Shown one piece after another: positions 62,546-64,000 of a stretch of 64,000 bases of DNA. The notes under the pieces were generated by a model. The model saw only the letters and a program-made list of their open reading frames with translations, did not search any database and had not been told where the DNA came from. The DNA lies in the NCBI GenBank assembly GCA_900318275.1, contig ONJY01000010.1, forward strand, positions 22,619 through 86,618. Direction: 5' to 3'. How positions within the stretch are numbered: position 1 is the stretch's first letter; every line of letters begins with the position of its first letter. A program made the position numbers and the translations under genes. Source of the stretch: an uncultured Bacteroidales bacterium (lineage in GTDB: Bacteria > Bacteroidota > Bacteroidia > Bacteroidales > P3).

Positions 62546-62583
62546 AAAATTGTCGCCGGAGGCGGAAAGTCAAAAATATTTTG

Positions 62584-62591
62584 TATATTTG
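62584..62591 (+). promoter_or_regulatory. Promoter -7 box of the DPP IV gene
   Basis: TATATTTGC, 35 bp before the ATG at 62627. Confidence 0.65.
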
Positions 62592-62626
62592 CATTTTATA
62601 AATAAGCAAAAAGAGGACTGCACTAT

Positions 62627-64000
62627 ATGAAGAAACTGTTTGTATTTATGACGTTTGCGACGATGCTGGCCGCTGGTGGAGCTGCGGCGCAGCAGCACAA
62701 TATCACGCTTGAGGACATCTGGACGAAGCGTACCTTCAGCCCCCGCGGCATCGGCGCCCTGCGCTCGATGGCCGACGGCGAGCACTACTGCACCATGAAC
62801 GCCATGGGCATTGCCAAGTACAGCTACGCCACAGGCGAGAAGGTGGAGGACGTGTGCCTCTTCAGCGGTCCGGCTGCGGACCCGAGGATGAAGAAGAAGG
62901 CCGCCGTGATGCCGCGCATGGAGAGTTACGCTTTCAGCGCCGACGAGCAGAAGATACTGCTCAGCAGCGGCTTCGAGCCCCTCTACCGTCACAGCGGCGT
63001 GAGCGACTACTGGGTCTACGACGTGCAGGCCAAGACCTTCACAAAGATAAGCACGATGGGCAAGCAGCGCCTGACGACGCTGAGTCCCGACGGTACGAAG
63101 GTGGCCTTTGTGCGCGACAACAACCTCTACTGGATGGACCTCGCCACGCTGGAGGAGCACGCCATCACGACCGACGGCAAGGTGAACGAGATCATCAACG
63201 GCACCACCGACTGGGTGTACGAGGAGGAGTTCGCCATCACACAGGGTTTCCAGTGGAGTCCCGACTCGAAGAAGATTGCCTACCTGCGCTTCGACGAGAG
63301 CAAGGTGCGTGAGTATAACATGCAGATGTGGGGAGCCCTCTATCCCGAGGACTACCGCTACAAGTACCCCAAGGCCGGTGAAGATAACAGCAAGGTGAGC
63401 CTGCGCGTCTACAAGCTGGAGAGCGGAAAGACACAATTTCCCCAACTGGCCGGGAAAGAGAACTCGGTGGGGACACCGTCGAGTGGTGAATGGGAATACC
63501 TGCCCCGCTTCCAGTGGGCCAATGCCAACACGCTGGCCTTCATGCGCATGAACCGCTTGCAGAACCACATGCAGATACTGACCATCAACACCGACAAGGA
63601 CGGCAGCGAGCCAGACGCAACCCTCTATGACGAGCAGGACGACGCTTATGTCGACGTGCCCGACACCTGGCAGTTTATCACCGTGGGCAAGGGCAAGAAG
63701 GCGCAGCAGCAGATGCTCATCACCAGCGAGAAGGATGGCTATCGCCACATCTACCTCTACGACATGCAGGGCAAGCTGGTGAAGCAGGTAACCAGCGGCA
63801 ATTGGGAGGTCTGTGATGTCCCTGGCGTAGACGTGAAGAACCAGCGCCTCTACTACACCAGCCGTGAGCACGGTGCCATCAACAAGAGCCTCTTCGTCAC
63901 CGGCTTCGACGGCAAAAAGAAGAAATGCCTGAATTATAGCCAATCGAATATAATCAGCATATACCCCAACTTCATCGGCACCGATTACTCCTTCACCAAA
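62627..64000 (+). CDS. Dipeptidyl peptidase IV (S9B), partial
   Basis: The frame opens at ATG 62627 (after AAAGAGGAC) and runs off the right edge; 458 residues are visible. It has a signal peptide (MKKLFVFMTFATMLAAGGAAAQ) and the N-terminal eight-bladed propeller of DPP IV: SPDGTKVAFVRDNNLYWMDL and DWVYEEEF, whose Glu pair binds the substrate N terminus in family members, and FQWSPDSKKIAYLRFDE. The catalytic Ser-Asp-His domain lies outside the window. The enzyme releases X-Pro dipeptides in the periplasm or at the surface. Confidence 0.92.
   Translation, partial: MKKLFVFMTFATMLAAGGAAAQQHNITLEDIWTKRTFSPRGIGALRSMADGEHYCTMNAMGIAKYSYATGEKVEDVCLFSGPAADPRMKKKAAVMPRMESYAFSADEQKILLSSGFEPLYRHSGVSDYWVYDVQAKTFTKISTMGKQRLTTLSPDGTKVAFVRDNNLYWMDLATLEEHAITTDGKVNEIINGTTDWVYEEEFAITQGFQWSPDSKKIAYLRFDESKVREYNMQMWGALYPEDYRYKYPKAGEDNSKVSLRVYKLESGKTQFPQLAGKENSVGTPSSGEWEYLPRFQWANANTLAFMRMNRLQNHMQILTINTDKDGSEPDATLYDEQDDAYVDVPDTWQFITVGKGKKAQQQMLITSEKDGYRHIYLYDMQGKLVKQVTSGNWEVCDVPGVDVKNQRLYYTSREHGAINKSLFVTGFDGKKKKCLNYSQSNIISIYPNFIGTDYSFTK

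Larger units (their letters stand above)
62202..62626. other. 425-bp divergent intergenic region
   Basis: It contains the minus-strand promoter (62223-62230), about 200 bp (62335-62545) of degenerate CTTCGG/CCGTAG/GAGCCCC repeats that can pair with each other, and the plus-strand promoter (62584). No coding frame was seen. Confidence 0.7.

Noticed and set aside
62570-63943. A 457-codon minus-strand open frame at the right edge.
   Set aside because: It lies opposite the DPP IV coding sequence, which has signal peptide and propeller motifs and simply lacks a stop inside the window.

Overview
The window is a chromosomal segment of a Bacteroidota bacterium, almost certainly order Bacteroidales. 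Four things point there. Many transcription units are preceded by the Bacteroidota promoter (-7 TAnnTTTG, in the best cases with TTTG 19-20 nt upstream). Surface proteins carry type IX secretion (T9SS) sorting domains, and many lipoproteins have short Cys lipoboxes. Energy genes are Na+-NQR, a B-type fumarate reductase/succinate dehydrogenase and aspartase. Rho has the long disordered insertion typical of the group. Most genes are GC-rich; about 18.3-21.1 kb is clearly AT-richer. The genus cannot be named from the sequence. No phage, insertion sequence, integrase or CRISPR array was seen.

Layout. 1-2.9 kb (minus): partial DUF2723 glycosyltransferase and arginine deiminase. 3.1-8.5 kb (minus): a tightly packed run DUF4810 lipoprotein - DUF799/GNA1162 lipoprotein - comB-like - PAP2 phosphatase - SulP transporter - yebC. 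8.5-8.9 kb: RNase P RNA. 9.1-12.2 kb (minus): aldo/keto reductase - trmO - ECF sigma factor - a membrane protein that looks like an anti-sigma factor ending in a CHU_C/T9SS type-B-like domain. 12.3-20.9 kb (minus): T9SS-type repeat proteins, including a 1649-residue InlB-repeat/leucine-rich-repeat protein behind a lipoprotein and an 85-residue peptide. 21-24.3 kb: rho, flanked on both sides by unusual repeat blocks. 24.4-30.4 kb: gcvH, ilvE, a CAU-anticodon tRNA behind a structured leader, then ruvX-def-TPR lipoprotein-PPDK-like gene. 30.4-36 kb (minus): dnaX (split by an in-frame TAG) - dapF - ligA - pagL-like. 36-37.9 kb: two divergent lipoproteins, one with a possible pseudoknot leader. 38-45.6 kb (minus): thioredoxin-fold protein - TPR protein - outer-membrane barrel - folC. 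45.9-54.1 kb (plus): aspA - nqrABCD - secreted thioredoxin-like gene - nqrEF. 54.6-60.1 kb: coiled-coil exported protein, then sdh/frd CAB and a probable outer-membrane protein. 60.2-64 kb: CDF cation exporter, FGE-like lipoprotein, and a partial dipeptidyl peptidase IV.

Metabolic reading. AspA makes fumarate from aspartate, fumarate reductase reduces it to succinate, and Na+-NQR feeds electrons from NADH to quinone while pumping Na+. Together they form the anaerobic fumarate-respiration module common in gut and oral Bacteroidales.

The most notable signals are these. (1) Short heptanucleotide repeats, resembling cyanobacterial STRRs, lie between genes and also in frame inside four conserved enzyme genes (arcA, comB, folC, nqrA). 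(2) The ECF sigma factor partner appears to fuse an anti-sigma-like anchor to a T9SS-type C-terminal domain. (3) dnaX is interrupted by a TAG exactly at the gamma/tau domain boundary while the downstream frame stays open. (4) A divergent PPDK-like protein sits in a deformylase operon. (5) A thioredoxin-like gene splits the nqr operon. (6) Two structured leader RNAs sit behind nearly identical promoters.
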